Source: Flavobacterium sp. ZT3R18
Lineage (GTDB): Bacteria; Bacteroidota; Bacteroidia; Flavobacteriales; Flavobacteriaceae
Reading direction: 5' to 3'
DNA length: 64,000 nt
NCBI RefSeq assembly: GCF_007097385.1
Contig: NZ_VJZS01000001.1
Coordinates: forward strand, 186,001 to 250,000
Positions 53,519 through 62,505 of this stretch are shown piece after piece (positions within the stretch are counted from its first letter, which is position 1; the number at the start of each line of letters is the position of its first letter). The notes beneath the pieces were generated by a model. The model was not told the origin of the DNA. It ran no database searches and worked only from the letters and a program-made list of their open reading frames with translations. A program made the position numbers and the translations under genes.

Positions 53519-54295
53519 TTAAAAATCCCTCTCCTCAACCGTATAGTTATTATCTAAAATTTCTGCCAAAACTTTTGGATTTGAATTGCTATAGAAAATT
53601 GGATTATTGTTTTTACCACTCGAAAAACCTACTTTGTTTTTTAGTATTTTTCGGGTTTGTTTCGCAACCGCTTCTCCAGAATCAATGATTTGAATATGTG
53701 CTGGTAGAATCTTTTTTATTTGCGGTATCAAGTAGGGGTAATGACTGCATCCCAATACGAGATAATCAATATTGGCCTCAATCATAGGGGTAAGATAGGA
53801 AAGTAGTAATTCAGTCATTTCTGGCGAATTAATATCGCCGTTCTCTATGAGTTGGACTAATCCGTGACCTACTTGTTCAATGATTTTCGTGTCATGGTAT
53901 ATTTCTGTAGTTTTGTTGAAAAGAGCACTGTTTAAGGTTCCTTTTGTGGCAAGAATTCCTATTGTCTGTGTTTTCGAATGTGTGGCCGCGGGTTTTATGG
54001 CGGGTTCAATTCCAATAAACGGAATAGTGTATTTAGCTCTTAATTCTTGAATTGCATTGGTGGTGGCCGTATTACAGGCTACGACTATCAATTTACATCC
54101 CATTTCAATCAATAAATCAGTGTTTTTTATGCTCAAGGCAATGATTTCCTCTTTTGATTTTTGTCCATAAGGAGCATTTTTACTGTCTGCCAGATAAATG
54201 GTTTCCTCATTTGGTAGCAAATTGTGTATGGCTTTCCAGATGGATGTTCCTCCAATTCCTGAGTCAAAAATTCCGATAGGTTGATCGTTTGTCAT
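53519..54295 (-). CDS. murI: Glutamate racemase
   Basis: 258-aa cofactor-independent racemase supplying D-glutamate for peptidoglycan. N-terminal FDSGIGGTSIW, catalytic cysteines Cys74 (VACNTATT) and Cys183 (LGCSHYP), plus the DSKNAPYG loop. Length normal. The -7 box TATATTTG ends 5 nt before its ATG, so the mRNA may start at or very near the initiation codon. It is convergent with the barrel gene, 1 nt away. Confidence 0.95.
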   Translation of the reverse strand: MTNDQPIGIFDSGIGGTSIWKAIHNLLPNEETIYLADSKNAPYGQKSKEEIIALSIKNTDLLIEMGCKLIVVACNTATTNAIQELRAKYTIPFIGIEPAIKPAATHSKTQTIGILATKGTLNSALFNKTTEIYHDTKIIEQVGHGLVQLIENGDINSPEMTELLLSYLTPMIEANIDYLVLGCSHYPYLIPQIKKILPAHIQIIDSGEAVAKQTRKILKNKVGFSSGKNNNPIFYSNSNPKVLAEILDNNYTVEERDF

Positions 54296-54300
54296 AGATG

Positions 54301-54308
54301 CAAATATA
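54301..54308 (-). promoter_or_regulatory. -7 promoter box for murI (possibly leaderless transcript)
   Basis: Plus-strand CAAATATA reads TATATTTG on the minus strand. CATCT then the ATG follow, so transcription would begin at about the start codon. Confidence 0.6.
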
Positions 54309-54341
54309 TACGCTATTTTAAATATACTATAATTTTCTTGT

Positions 54342-54381
54342 AAAAAAAAACTGCCCGACCAATATTTTGGAAGAGCAGTTT
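54342..54381 (-). terminator. Intrinsic terminator after the Skp/OmpH gene
   Basis: On the minus strand AAACTGC ... GCAGTTT (54348-54354 / 54375-54381) with an inner CCAA/TTGG pairing, followed by a long T run (plus-strand A run 54342-54350). It ends the bamA-skp-skp transcript before murI. Confidence 0.8.
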
Positions 54382-54400
54382 CTGATTTTTTTTTAGGGTA

Positions 54401-54901
54401 TTAAAATCCTAAATCTTTTTTTACATCAGCAGTAATATTTGTTCCGTCTGCAAGTAAAAGAGTAGATCCGTCTAATACATATTGAAATCCTTTTGCTTTA
54501 CCTACTTTTTGGATAGAAGCTCTTACTTTTTCCATGATTGGTTTTACAATTTCAGATTCTTTAGTCTGTAATTCTTTTTGAGCATTGTCTCTAAAGTCAA
54601 CAATTCTTTTTTGCATATCTTGAACTTCTTTAGAACGTTCTTGATTTATAGCTTCAGTAACTGTTGCAGATTCAGCTTCGTATTTTTTTAATTTTGCTTG
54701 GTATTCTTCAACCATTTTTTTGTAGTCTGTATCATAGGTACCACTCAATTTTTCTAATTGTTTTTGAGCATCAAGCATAGCAGGCATTTTTCCCATAATT
54801 TCGCTTACATCAACATGAGCCACTTTCGTTTGTGCATTAATGGTTTGAGATGCTCCTAGTATAAGAATTGCAGCAATTAGTAAAGTTTTGATTTGTTTCA
54901 T
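54401..54901 (-). CDS. OmpH/Skp family periplasmic chaperone
   Basis: 166 aa. Signal peptide 1-23 (ends INAQ), then the Skp body: KVAHVDVSEIMGKMP, a long coiled coil (about residues 45-120), and a C-terminal IQKVGKAKGFQYVLDGS strand. It prevents aggregation of outer-membrane barrels on their way to BamA. It lies directly downstream of a second, extended Skp gene and bamA, with a terminator after it. Confidence 0.9.
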   Translation of the reverse strand: MKQIKTLLIAAILILGASQTINAQTKVAHVDVSEIMGKMPAMLDAQKQLEKLSGTYDTDYKKMVEEYQAKLKKYEAESATVTEAINQERSKEVQDMQKRIVDFRDNAQKELQTKESEIVKPIMEKVRASIQKVGKAKGFQYVLDGSTLLLADGTNITADVKKDLGF

Positions 54902-54937
54902 CGTTTTAAAATATTTAGTAATTAATTAGTGTTTGTA

Positions 54938-56167
54938 TTATTGCTTTTTTATTAATTTATCGTCGTTAGCTTTTTTTGCAGCTTCTTTTTCTTCAAGATC
55001 TTTTAATCTCTTTTCTTCGAGTGCTTTTTTTGTAGCTTCTCTTTCTTCAATAATTTTTTTTCTTTTCTCTTCTAATGCTTTTTTACGCTCTTCTTGTACG
55101 TTTGGTTTGACTTCAGTTGTGGGCTTTTCTGCAGCATTACTCACAGGAGTTTTTGCTGTTGTTTCATCCGTTTTGGCTGTTACTGCTTTCGTGCTATTTT
55201 TTTTAGCTTCTCTGTCAGCAAGTTCTTTTGCTCTTTTTTCTTCAAGTGCTTTTTTTGCCGCTTCTCGCTCTTCAAGAATTTTTTTTCTTTTCTCTTCTAA
55301 AAGCTTTTTTTGTTCTTCTTGAGCACTCGGTTTAATCGGTTCGGTTGTTGTTTTTTCTGCTACACCATTTGAAGAAGTTGTTTCAGCAGTTGTTTTTGCA
55401 ACAACTGTGCCGTTTTTTTTAGCTTCTCTTTCGGCAAGGAGTTGTTTTCGTCTTTCTTCGAACTGTCTTTTTGTTTCTTCTTGCGCTTGCTTTTTGGCTT
55501 CAATTAATTTTTCCCGTGCTGTTTTTTTATCTTCTAAGGCTTTCTCTCTTTCGGACAAAGCTGGGTTTTCATTGATAGCATCTTCTTTGTTGTCCTTTTC
55601 TTGTTCTTCTTTTAACTGTTTACTGGTCAGTTGCTCTCTTTTTTCGCTTCGATTTAATACTCGTATTACTTGATCGCTGACATCAAATCGTTTTGCAGCA
55701 AAAAGAATAGTTAAATGTGACGACTTGTCAAATATAAAATCATATTTTTTTGCTTCTGCAATATCTTGAACAGCTGTAAATATTTGATCTTGAATGGGTT
55801 TTACTAATCCTGCTTTTTGCGTAATTAAATCTCCATTTGGGCCAAATCTTTTTTGTTGATAATCTAGTTTCTCAGTTTCAAGGAACTTTATTTCTGTTTC
55901 TCTTTCTTCGATTAAAGCTGCTGTCAGTAATGGCTTTTCTGCTTTTAAGGCATCACTTAGTTTATTGATTTCTATTTTTTTAGCTTCAATTTCTTGCTTC
56001 CACTTTTGAGCTTTTTCTTCCAATTGGGCTTTCGCTTCTATATAATTAGGAACGTTTTGCAAAATGTATTCCATATCGATATAGCCTACTTTGTTACCTT
56101 TGGTTTGTGCTCCAATTGTAGTTGTCACAATAAGTAGTAAAATTATAAATAAAAATTGTTTTCTCAT
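54938..56167 (-). CDS. Extended OmpH/Skp chaperone with Lys/Glu-rich repeat tail
   Basis: 409 aa, over twice the usual Skp length. Signal peptide 1-20 (ends TIGAQ), a canonical Skp domain (about 25-170: KVGYIDMEYILQNVPNY, coiled coil, YDFIFDKSSH), then a ~240-residue highly charged tail made of about three ~75-residue units of KK-x-LEEKRKK-x-x-EEREA alternating with Thr/Ala/Val-rich linkers. I start at ATG 56167; the frame to 56218 adds a non-signal leader. It lies between bamA and the normal Skp gene. Confidence 0.85.
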   Translation of the reverse strand: MRKQFLFIILLLIVTTTIGAQTKGNKVGYIDMEYILQNVPNYIEAKAQLEEKAQKWKQEIEAKKIEINKLSDALKAEKPLLTAALIEERETEIKFLETEKLDYQQKRFGPNGDLITQKAGLVKPIQDQIFTAVQDIAEAKKYDFIFDKSSHLTILFAAKRFDVSDQVIRVLNRSEKREQLTSKQLKEEQEKDNKEDAINENPALSEREKALEDKKTAREKLIEAKKQAQEETKRQFEERRKQLLAEREAKKNGTVVAKTTAETTSSNGVAEKTTTEPIKPSAQEEQKKLLEEKRKKILEEREAAKKALEEKRAKELADREAKKNSTKAVTAKTDETTAKTPVSNAAEKPTTEVKPNVQEERKKALEEKRKKIIEEREATKKALEEKRLKDLEEKEAAKKANDDKLIKKQ

Positions 56168-56201
56168 AATTTTTAAAATTAGAAATTGAGCACTAATATA
56201 C

Positions 56202-58871
56202 TTAAAATTGTTGACCAATTATGAAATGGGGTTCCCAGCCATGTGCTTTTATTTCTCCAGGAACTGTGTCAAATCCATACCCGAAATCAAATCCTAATAA
56301 TCCAAAGGCGGGCATAAATACTCTTAATCCAACCCCGGCAGAACGATTTAAATCAAAAGGGCGATAATCAGAAAGTGACGCATAAGACGAACCCGCTTCT
56401 GCAAAGGCTAATACATATATAGATGCCGATGCTTTTAAGGTTATTGGATAACGCAATTCTAATGAAAATTTGTTGTAAACTGTCGCTCCATAAGCTTCGC
56501 CATTCGTGTTTGCAGGTGTTAATGAGCCGTTTTTGTATCCTCTTAACCCAATGTTTTGTCTTCCATCTATTGACCCACCAGCCATACCGTCTCCTCCCAA
56601 ATAATATCTTTCAAAAGGAATAACCCCTCTGTCTTGATTGTAAGCTCCTAAAAACCCATATTGCATTAATGTGCGTAATACCAGTTTTTTATAAAGTGAT
56701 GTGTACCAATCTCCAGTAAATTGTACTTTGTAATACTCTAACCATTTGTATTTTTCTTGATCTACTTTCGCTGGATCTGCTACCGCATCTTGATATTTGT
56801 CTACTTTGTTTGGGATACCAGCTGATGTATTTGGTAATTTATCTAAATAATCTCCTTTATTTACAACGCGATCATTATTGTCTACATAGGATGTGCCATC
56901 ATAAATGTATTTGTATTTTTCTTGATCGCCTAATGTTGCATAATCGACTCCGTTGAATAGCGAATACGGTAGTGTAAACTCTCCAACAACACTAAACTCT
57001 GAACCGTATGTTGGAAAAATAGGGTTTATACCTTTACTGTTTCTGGTAAGCCCAACGGTATAAGATAAGTTCTTTGATTGTCCGTTAGCGAATGTAAATA
57101 AACCATATAAGTAGTTATGTAAATCATATTGTTGGTAACGAAGAGATTGTGATAGTACAAAATTGTCGTCTGGTACGGTTAATCTTTTTGCTAATCCTAC
57201 AGATAATGTAGTGATATTGATGTATTTCGATTTATCTACTTTTTGAGTTTGATAATTAGAATTGTATTGTTGACTAAAGGCAAACGATGAGTTGAATTGT
57301 ACGGGCCTTTTTCCTCCAAACCAAGGCTCAGAAAAAGAAACGCTATAGGTTTTGTAATATGAACTCGCCTGTAATCGCAAAGCAACTTTTTGACCATCTC
57401 CCATAGGAACCGGATGATATGCATCTTTCTTGAACATATTTCTTGCCGAAAAGTTATTGAAAGATAGTCCCAATGTTCCTACGAAACCACCACCTCCATA
57501 ACCACCTTGTAGTTCTATCTGGCTCGCACCTTTCTCTACAAGATTGTATTCAATATCGACTGTTCCAGCTGCAGAATCTACGTTTTTGAATTTTGGATCA
57601 ATTTTTTCAGGATCAAAAAATCCTAATTGTCCAATTTCTCTAATGGTTCTTACTAGCTCTGCTTTGTTGTATTTTTCACCAGGATGAGTTCTTAATTCAC
57701 GATAAATAACTTCATCATTTGTTTTGTCATTTCCGACTACCGTTATTTTGTTAAAATACGCTATAGGGCCTTCGGTTACTCGTATTTCAAAATCAATAGT
57801 GTTATCTACCGTTTTTGTCTCTACAGCATTTATGTTCGAAAATAAATATCCGTTATTTTGATATAAATTGGTAATATCCTCTCCATCGGGTTTCGATTTG
57901 TCAGCTATTCTTTCTTGTAGCAATACACCATTATAGGTATCTCCAGTTCGGATTCCTAACATACTGCTTAATCCTTGGTCAGAATAGACGGTGTTACCTA
58001 TGAATTTGATGTTTCCGAAATAGTATTTTTTTCCCTCTTCAACGTTAATTTTAATGTATAATGCGTTTTTTTCTTTATTATAGGCAACAGAGTCACTTTT
58101 TATTCTAGCATCTCTGTATCCTATTTTTTTGTAATCATTTACTATGGATACTAAATCTTCTTGATACTTATCTTCAATATATTTGGATCTTTTTAATACA
58201 TGGAAAAAATTTTGTTCTTTAGTATTCTTCATGGATGCAAGGAGCTTACTTTCAGTTATTTCCTTGTTTCCTACGATTTCTATATCGTAAATTTTCACTT
58301 TTTCACCTTTGTTTACACTCACGAGCATGTTTACTTCATTTGTTGTAGCAGTATCTTTGGTTGTCGTTATGTATACTTTGGCATTGTAAAAACCGTCCTT
58401 TTTGTATTGTTTTTCAATGTAATTTTTTGTTGTTGTAATTAAATTTTCAGTTACAATTTTGCTTTTGGTAAGACCATTTTCCTTAATATAGGTTTCGGCT
58501 TTGCTTTTGGTAACACCAACAATTTTTACTTGATTGATTTTTGGTAATTCCTTGATGTTTAAGTCTAGATATATACTATCGTTTTGTATTCTGTTTACAT
58601 AAAAAGAAATCTCATCAAAAAGACCAAGTTTTCCTAGTTTTTTGATGGCGCCGCTAATTTGTTCTCCGGGAACTGTGATTTCTTGTCCTTTTTCGAGGCC
58701 TGTAAAAGTGACAACTGTTTGTGGGTTAAAGCTGATGTCGCCTATTACTGCAACATCTGCTAATATGTATTTTTTTCCTTGGTCAAATGGGACTCTTTCT
58801 TGCGCTTTAATCTGAGTAAAGGCTCCTAAAATAAAAAAGGTAAGGACTAATTTTATGCTTTTATTTAACAC
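56202..58871 (-). CDS. bamA: Outer membrane assembly factor BamA (Omp85)
   Basis: About 889 aa. Signal-like N-terminus (ends IKAQ), five POTRA domains (about residues 35-430, for example KIYDIEIVGNKEI), and an Omp85 beta-barrel with the conserved GGxGxxG start (GGYGGGGFVG), loop motif near YYLGGDGMAGG and terminal strand WEPHFIIGQQF. It inserts outer-membrane barrels. The start is uncertain: GTG 58871, 7 nt after uppS, gives a proper signal peptide; GTG 58895 is an alternative. The frame further upstream overlaps uppS. Confidence 0.92.
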   Translation of the reverse strand: MLNKSIKLVLTFFILGAFTQIKAQERVPFDQGKKYILADVAVIGDISFNPQTVVTFTGLEKGQEITVPGEQISGAIKKLGKLGLFDEISFYVNRIQNDSIYLDLNIKELPKINQVKIVGVTKSKAETYIKENGLTKSKIVTENLITTTKNYIEKQYKKDGFYNAKVYITTTKDTATTNEVNMLVSVNKGEKVKIYDIEIVGNKEITESKLLASMKNTKEQNFFHVLKRSKYIEDKYQEDLVSIVNDYKKIGYRDARIKSDSVAYNKEKNALYIKINVEEGKKYYFGNIKFIGNTVYSDQGLSSMLGIRTGDTYNGVLLQERIADKSKPDGEDITNLYQNNGYLFSNINAVETKTVDNTIDFEIRVTEGPIAYFNKITVVGNDKTNDEVIYRELRTHPGEKYNKAELVRTIREIGQLGFFDPEKIDPKFKNVDSAAGTVDIEYNLVEKGASQIELQGGYGGGGFVGTLGLSFNNFSARNMFKKDAYHPVPMGDGQKVALRLQASSYYKTYSVSFSEPWFGGKRPVQFNSSFAFSQQYNSNYQTQKVDKSKYINITTLSVGLAKRLTVPDDNFVLSQSLRYQQYDLHNYLYGLFTFANGQSKNLSYTVGLTRNSKGINPIFPTYGSEFSVVGEFTLPYSLFNGVDYATLGDQEKYKYIYDGTSYVDNNDRVVNKGDYLDKLPNTSAGIPNKVDKYQDAVADPAKVDQEKYKWLEYYKVQFTGDWYTSLYKKLVLRTLMQYGFLGAYNQDRGVIPFERYYLGGDGMAGGSIDGRQNIGLRGYKNGSLTPANTNGEAYGATVYNKFSLELRYPITLKASASIYVLAFAEAGSSYASLSDYRPFDLNRSAGVGLRVFMPAFGLLGFDFGYGFDTVPGEIKAHGWEPHFIIGQQF

Positions 58872-58878
58872 TAAATAA

Positions 58879-59616
58879 TTATTTAATTTGTTCACTTGTT
58901 TTTCCAAATCGACGTTCTCTTTTTTGATAACTAATAATAGCCTCATGCAAATCTTGTTTTTTAAAGTCTGGCCATAATACATCAGTAAAATATAATTCTG
59001 CATAAGCTATTTGCCATAACAAGAAATTACTTATTCTGTGTTCTCCACTGGTTCTTATTAATAAATCTACATCCGGTAAATTATGCGTGTAAAGATGCTC
59101 ATTTATAATTGAATCGTCAATAGTGTCTATTGAAATTATATTATTTTTAACTTTCTCGCTTATTATTTTTACAACATTGACTATTTCTTCCCTAGATCCG
59201 TAGCTTAACGCTAGTGTCAGGGTCATTTTAGTATTGTCTTTTGTCTTGCTTATTACATCTTGCAGCTCTTTTTGAGCGTTTTTTGGTAATTTTTCTAAAT
59301 TTCCAATGGCATTCATTTTGATGTTATTTTCAAGTAATGTTGGAAGCTCTTTTTTTAATGAATTGATTAGAACTCTCATTAAAGTGTCTACTTCTAGTTT
59401 TGGTCTGTTCCAGTTTTCAGTAGAGAAAGCATATAATGTTAGGAATTCTATGCCTAAATCGGAGCATTCTTTTATGATTTTTTTTACTGACTTTGAACCA
59501 CTTTCGTGTCCAAGCGTTCTTAAAAAACCTTTTTGTTTTGCCCATCGACCATTACCGTCCATGATAATGGCCAGATGGTTGGGGATGTTGTCTGTGTTTA
59601 TTTTGTCTTCTAACAT
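58879..59616 (-). CDS. uppS: Undecaprenyl diphosphate synthase
   Basis: 245-aa cis-prenyltransferase making the C55 lipid carrier for peptidoglycan and O-antigen. The catalytic P-loop is IMDGNGRWA with Asp20. The substrate-binding motifs SxxxxNxxRP (FSTENWNRP) and RTSGEHRISNFLLWQ are present. Start chosen at ATG 59616, 5 nt after the preceding stop; the longer frame overlaps that gene by 32 nt. Conserved order uppS-bamA-skp-skp. Confidence 0.95.
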   Translation of the reverse strand: MLEDKINTDNIPNHLAIIMDGNGRWAKQKGFLRTLGHESGSKSVKKIIKECSDLGIEFLTLYAFSTENWNRPKLEVDTLMRVLINSLKKELPTLLENNIKMNAIGNLEKLPKNAQKELQDVISKTKDNTKMTLTLALSYGSREEIVNVVKIISEKVKNNIISIDTIDDSIINEHLYTHNLPDVDLLIRTSGEHRISNFLLWQIAYAELYFTDVLWPDFKKQDLHEAIISYQKRERRFGKTSEQIK

Positions 59617-59620
59617 TTTT

Positions 59621-60298
59621 TTATTCTCTACAATAACATTGTTTTTCTCCAAAGGTATAAGTCAAAGTTGCCCCCGAAAAAACATACCAATCATTATTAT
59701 TTATGTTGCCAAATTTAGGAAAACTTCCGTTACTAGTATTACTTCCGTCTATATTGTCTGTAAATGTATATCGAGCCCCAACTTCTAAAGCTAAAATTAA
59801 ACTACGGGAAATAGTAGATTTTATTCCCACCGTCATTGGTATTGCAATTGAAGTTGATATGCCACTGCTTTCTATTGTGTTGTTTGACAGGTATTTGCCG
59901 TCAAAAAAGAAGTAGCTTAAACCTGTGTACACATAAGGTGTGAATTTTGGTTTTTCTTCGTGCAAATTGAAGTCAAAAAAATTGAATTCAATCCCTGCCG
60001 ATAATTCTTTTATGTTATTGGTAAAACGGTAGCCTCTGTTGTATCTCCCCGCTTCTTTAGAATTATTGTCATTAGCCGAAATCTGAGACTGAGTGTAGGA
60101 GAATCTATAGGCGTGTCTTGGGCTTTTATTCCATTTGTATAGAATCCCAAAGGCAGGTTCATTGGGCGTAATATAATTTGTTGAGCCTACATCTCCTATA
60201 TAGTTACTTCCGCCAAGAAAAATACCTACCTCATGAATTTGGGCATGGCTAGCTGTTAGAGCAAAGAAGTACAAAAAAGGGATGAAAAATTTGTTCAT
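59621..60298 (-). CDS. DUF6089 family outer-membrane protein
   Basis: 225 aa. Signal peptide 1-19 (ends SHAQ), then an OmpA-like 8-strand barrel with the family N-terminus IHEVGIFLGGSNYIGDVG and LYKWNKSPRHAYRFSYT. Start at ATG 60298, supported by the TATATTTG box at 60317-60324. It precedes uppS-bamA in a conserved flavobacterial order and probably belongs to the same transcript, which suggests envelope-assembly linkage. Function unknown. Confidence 0.83.
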   Translation of the reverse strand: MNKFFIPFLYFFALTASHAQIHEVGIFLGGSNYIGDVGSTNYITPNEPAFGILYKWNKSPRHAYRFSYTQSQISANDNNSKEAGRYNRGYRFTNNIKELSAGIEFNFFDFNLHEEKPKFTPYVYTGLSYFFFDGKYLSNNTIESSGISTSIAIPMTVGIKSTISRSLILALEVGARYTFTDNIDGSNTSNGSFPKFGNINNNDWYVFSGATLTYTFGEKQCYCRE

Positions 60299-60316
60299 AA
60301 AATAAAAATTGCGTGC

Positions 60317-60324
60317 AAATATAA
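60317..60324 (-). promoter_or_regulatory. -7 promoter box for the DUF6089-uppS-bamA-skp unit
   Basis: Plus-strand CAAATATA reads TATATTTG on the minus strand, 19 nt before the ATG at 60298. No clear internal promoter is seen before bamA. Confidence 0.65.
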
Positions 60325-60461
60325 TAATTATCAATAGGAATCAATACCCATTGTGAGAATAGTACATTTTTTTCAGAAACGAACGGTCTAAGAAAGGAAT
60401 ACTAATGGTTATAAACGAGAAAAAGCTATTATTCGTATATAAAATTAAGTGTGTCTTTTGA

Positions 60462-60616
60462 GTCAGTTTTCAGTCACAGTCTCAGTTTTCAGGACAATAC
60501 GGCAATGACTTTAATTTTCAAGAGTTTAAAAATGCTTGTTTTTTTTTTTTAAAGGTAAGAATGCGAGTATCAATGGTTAGAGACAAGTCTGAAAACTGCG
60601 ACTGAGAACTGAGGTC
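60462..60616. repeat. Family A intergenic inverted-repeat element, copy 3
   Basis: Left words GTCAGTTTTCAGTCACAG and CTCAGTTTTCAGGAC (60462-60495), centre with a T12 tract and AAGAATGCGAGTATCAATGG, right words TCTGAAAACTGCGACTGAG (60588-60606). Centre and right side match copy 1 (14474-14665) at most positions. The rest of the 60299-60631 spacer holds only the DUF6089 promoter and no ORF. Confidence 0.75.
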
Positions 60617-60631
60617 TGAATTACAATTAAT

Positions 60632-61516
60632 TTAATTTCTTCTGTCTTCTCCCCAAAGTAATTTTGTTCTTAAGGTTTTTAAAAATGTTTCTTCGGGAAT
60701 TTCTACCATATTGATTTGAAAAGATGTTTTTTTTATGGTTAGAATCGAGTCGTTTCTAACAGTGGTTAATCTAGAGTCTAAGGAAACCAAGTATTGATCT
60801 TCTCTGCCGGATACTTTTAGTCTGATTTCTGTTTCATCAGGAACAACAAGTGGTCTGGCGTTTAAGTTATGCGGAGCTATAGGTGTAATGACTAGGCTTT
60901 TTACATCTGGAGTCAAAATTGGACCTCCACAACTCAATGAATAACCTGTAGATCCCGTGGGGGTTGCTATAATTAATCCGTCTGCCCAATAGGAGTTTAA
61001 AAACTCATCATTTAAATAGGTTTCGATTGTAATCATCGATGTGGTGTCTTTTCTGCTCACCGATATTTCATTCATGGCAAAATCAAGTTCATCAATAGTC
61101 TCGTTATCTGGGGAACAGGATAAGCTTAATAAGGTTCTTTTTGAAATGGTGTATTTTTTGTCGATAACAAATTGCATAAACTCCGCAATGTTTTCTTTTT
61201 GCACAGTGGCTAAGAATCCTAATCTTCCTGCATTTATTCCTAATAAAGGAACGCCAGAGTTGCGAACAAGGGTTATGGCTCTTAAAATGGTACCATCTCC
61301 TCCGATGCTGATCAACATATCAAAACTTTTGTCTAATTCTGTGTGTGAACTAAAAGTTTTGTATTCTTTTTTTACAATGTTTTTTTCGTGCAACATTTTT
61401 AAGAAATCGGATTCAATAACCATTTCTACATTATTATTCTTGAAAAACACAAAAATGTCTTTAATGATGGGTTCTGTGCTTACTAAATAATATTGGCCGT
61501 AAATAGCTACTTTCAT
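60632..61516 (-). CDS. nadK: NAD kinase
   Basis: 294-aa enzyme phosphorylating NAD to NADP. It has the diagnostic GGDGT motif at residues 72-76 (SIGGDGTILRA), the NE motif (MNEISVSRK), and ATPTGSTGYSLSCGGPIL. Length is typical of bacterial NadK. It is downstream of the CBS/ACT protein on the same strand, separated by a family B repeat. NADP supply connects functionally with the NADP malic enzyme elsewhere in the window, but there is no operon link. Confidence 0.96.
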   Translation of the reverse strand: MKVAIYGQYYLVSTEPIIKDIFVFFKNNNVEMVIESDFLKMLHEKNIVKKEYKTFSSHTELDKSFDMLISIGGDGTILRAITLVRNSGVPLLGINAGRLGFLATVQKENIAEFMQFVIDKKYTISKRTLLSLSCSPDNETIDELDFAMNEISVSRKDTTSMITIETYLNDEFLNSYWADGLIIATPTGSTGYSLSCGGPILTPDVKSLVITPIAPHNLNARPLVVPDETEIRLKVSGREDQYLVSLDSRLTTVRNDSILTIKKTSFQINMVEIPEETFLKTLRTKLLWGEDRRN

Positions 61517-61562
61517 TTTGTTGTTGAATCAGTTGGTTTATTTTAATTTTAAGATCGGGATT

Positions 61563-61730
61563 ATTCAGCCCAGGGTAATTAGTGAAGAGTAATTAGCCGT
61601 TGGTAACACCGAAAAGTGGTGTTTCTCGCCAAAATACTTTTGACTTTTTTGTAATCATTTTGGTTGTAATTAAGTGATACATTACGAGCCTAGGCTAATC
61701 ACTTAGGGCTATTTTCTAATCACTTAAGAT
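61563..61730. repeat. Family B intergenic inverted-repeat element, copy 2
   Basis: Left words GTAATTAGTGAAGAG and TAATTAGCCGTTGG, and right words GGCTAATCACTTAGGGCTAT and CTAATCACTTAAG. An internal hairpin CACCGAAAAGTGGTG is also present. The words match those of copy 1 (37967-38143). It lies between nadK and the CBS/ACT gene, touching the latter's stop codon. Confidence 0.65.
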
Positions 61731-62390
61731 TTACATGTTCAGGTATTTGTCTAAATAATCAGAACGTTCTTTTAAATTATTGATATAATTGTCTTCGTGA
61801 TGATCGGATATGATTTCGTAGTTGTACCTTCTAAAAGTTTGAATAATATCATTCAAAGAGCCTAAATTAATTTTGATGGTTACTTGAACAGTATTGATAT
61901 CAGACTCTGAAACAAAAAGCCCTAAAAGTTTACCATTGTTGCTCTCTACGATTTGTGCGATTTGGCTCATCGAGTAATCAACAGTGTTTTTTCGAACTAT
62001 TATGACCGCACCTTGCTCTTTTAGAAACGGAGTTTCATGAAAAAATTTAATGATGTCTTCTATTTCGTAGTACCCAACATATTTATTGCTTTCGTCTAAA
62101 ATGGGAACTAAGTTGGCATGGTTTTTAGCAAAAACTTCTAAAACATCCAGCCAAATCATATTGGTTCTAACAAAGAAATGTTCGAGTGTAAATTTATAAT
62201 CGATGACTTTTTTATCACTGTCAAAAGTTTCAATATCATCTGCAGCGATGCTTCCAATGTAAATTTCCTCTTCTATAACAGGAAAATGGGAGAAGTTTAA
62301 ATCATCAAAAAAGTCTCGAACAGCTCCTATAGTTTCATGGCCGTCAATTGCTTTGTAGTCGTTCGTAACGTAATTTTTAATATCTGTCAT
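61731..62390 (-). CDS. CBS-pair protein with C-terminal ACT-like domain
   Basis: 219 aa. Two CBS motifs (about residues 10-60 and 70-125, with the ...LVPILDESNKYVGYYEIEDII signature in split form), followed by an ACT-like module (about 135-210: GAVIIVRKNTVDYSMSQIAQI, VQVTIKIN, DIIQTFRRYNYEI). It is probably a ligand-sensing regulator of unknown target. Conserved position between nadK and pdxJ suggests a link to cofactor metabolism. It is divergent from pdxJ. Confidence 0.83.
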   Translation of the reverse strand: MTDIKNYVTNDYKAIDGHETIGAVRDFFDDLNFSHFPVIEEEIYIGSIAADDIETFDSDKKVIDYKFTLEHFFVRTNMIWLDVLEVFAKNHANLVPILDESNKYVGYYEIEDIIKFFHETPFLKEQGAVIIVRKNTVDYSMSQIAQIVESNNGKLLGLFVSESDINTVQVTIKINLGSLNDIIQTFRRYNYEIISDHHEDNYINNLKERSDYLDKYLNM

Positions 62391-62422
62391 AAATCTATCC
62401 TCAATAATTGACGCAAAATAAT

Positions 62423-62464
62423 CAAAAATATACAGAATCTGCTACCTTTTACTTTGTATTTTTG
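62423..62464. promoter_or_regulatory. Divergent -7 boxes for the CBS/ACT gene and pdxJ
   Basis: Minus strand TATTTTTG (plus-strand CAAAAATA 62423-62430) lies 33 nt upstream of the CBS/ACT ATG. Plus strand TATTTTTG (62457-62464) lies 42 nt upstream of the pdxJ ATG. Confidence 0.6.
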
Positions 62465-62505
62465 TCAAAATAAATTTAAAAATTATTCTTTTAATTCCTG
62501 TTTCT

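Noticed and set aside
54933..55673. Plus-strand ORFs opposite the extended Skp gene
   Set aside because: Shadows of the Lys/Glu-rich repeats (Phe/Ser/Leu-rich complement); the minus-strand gene has signal peptide and family homology.
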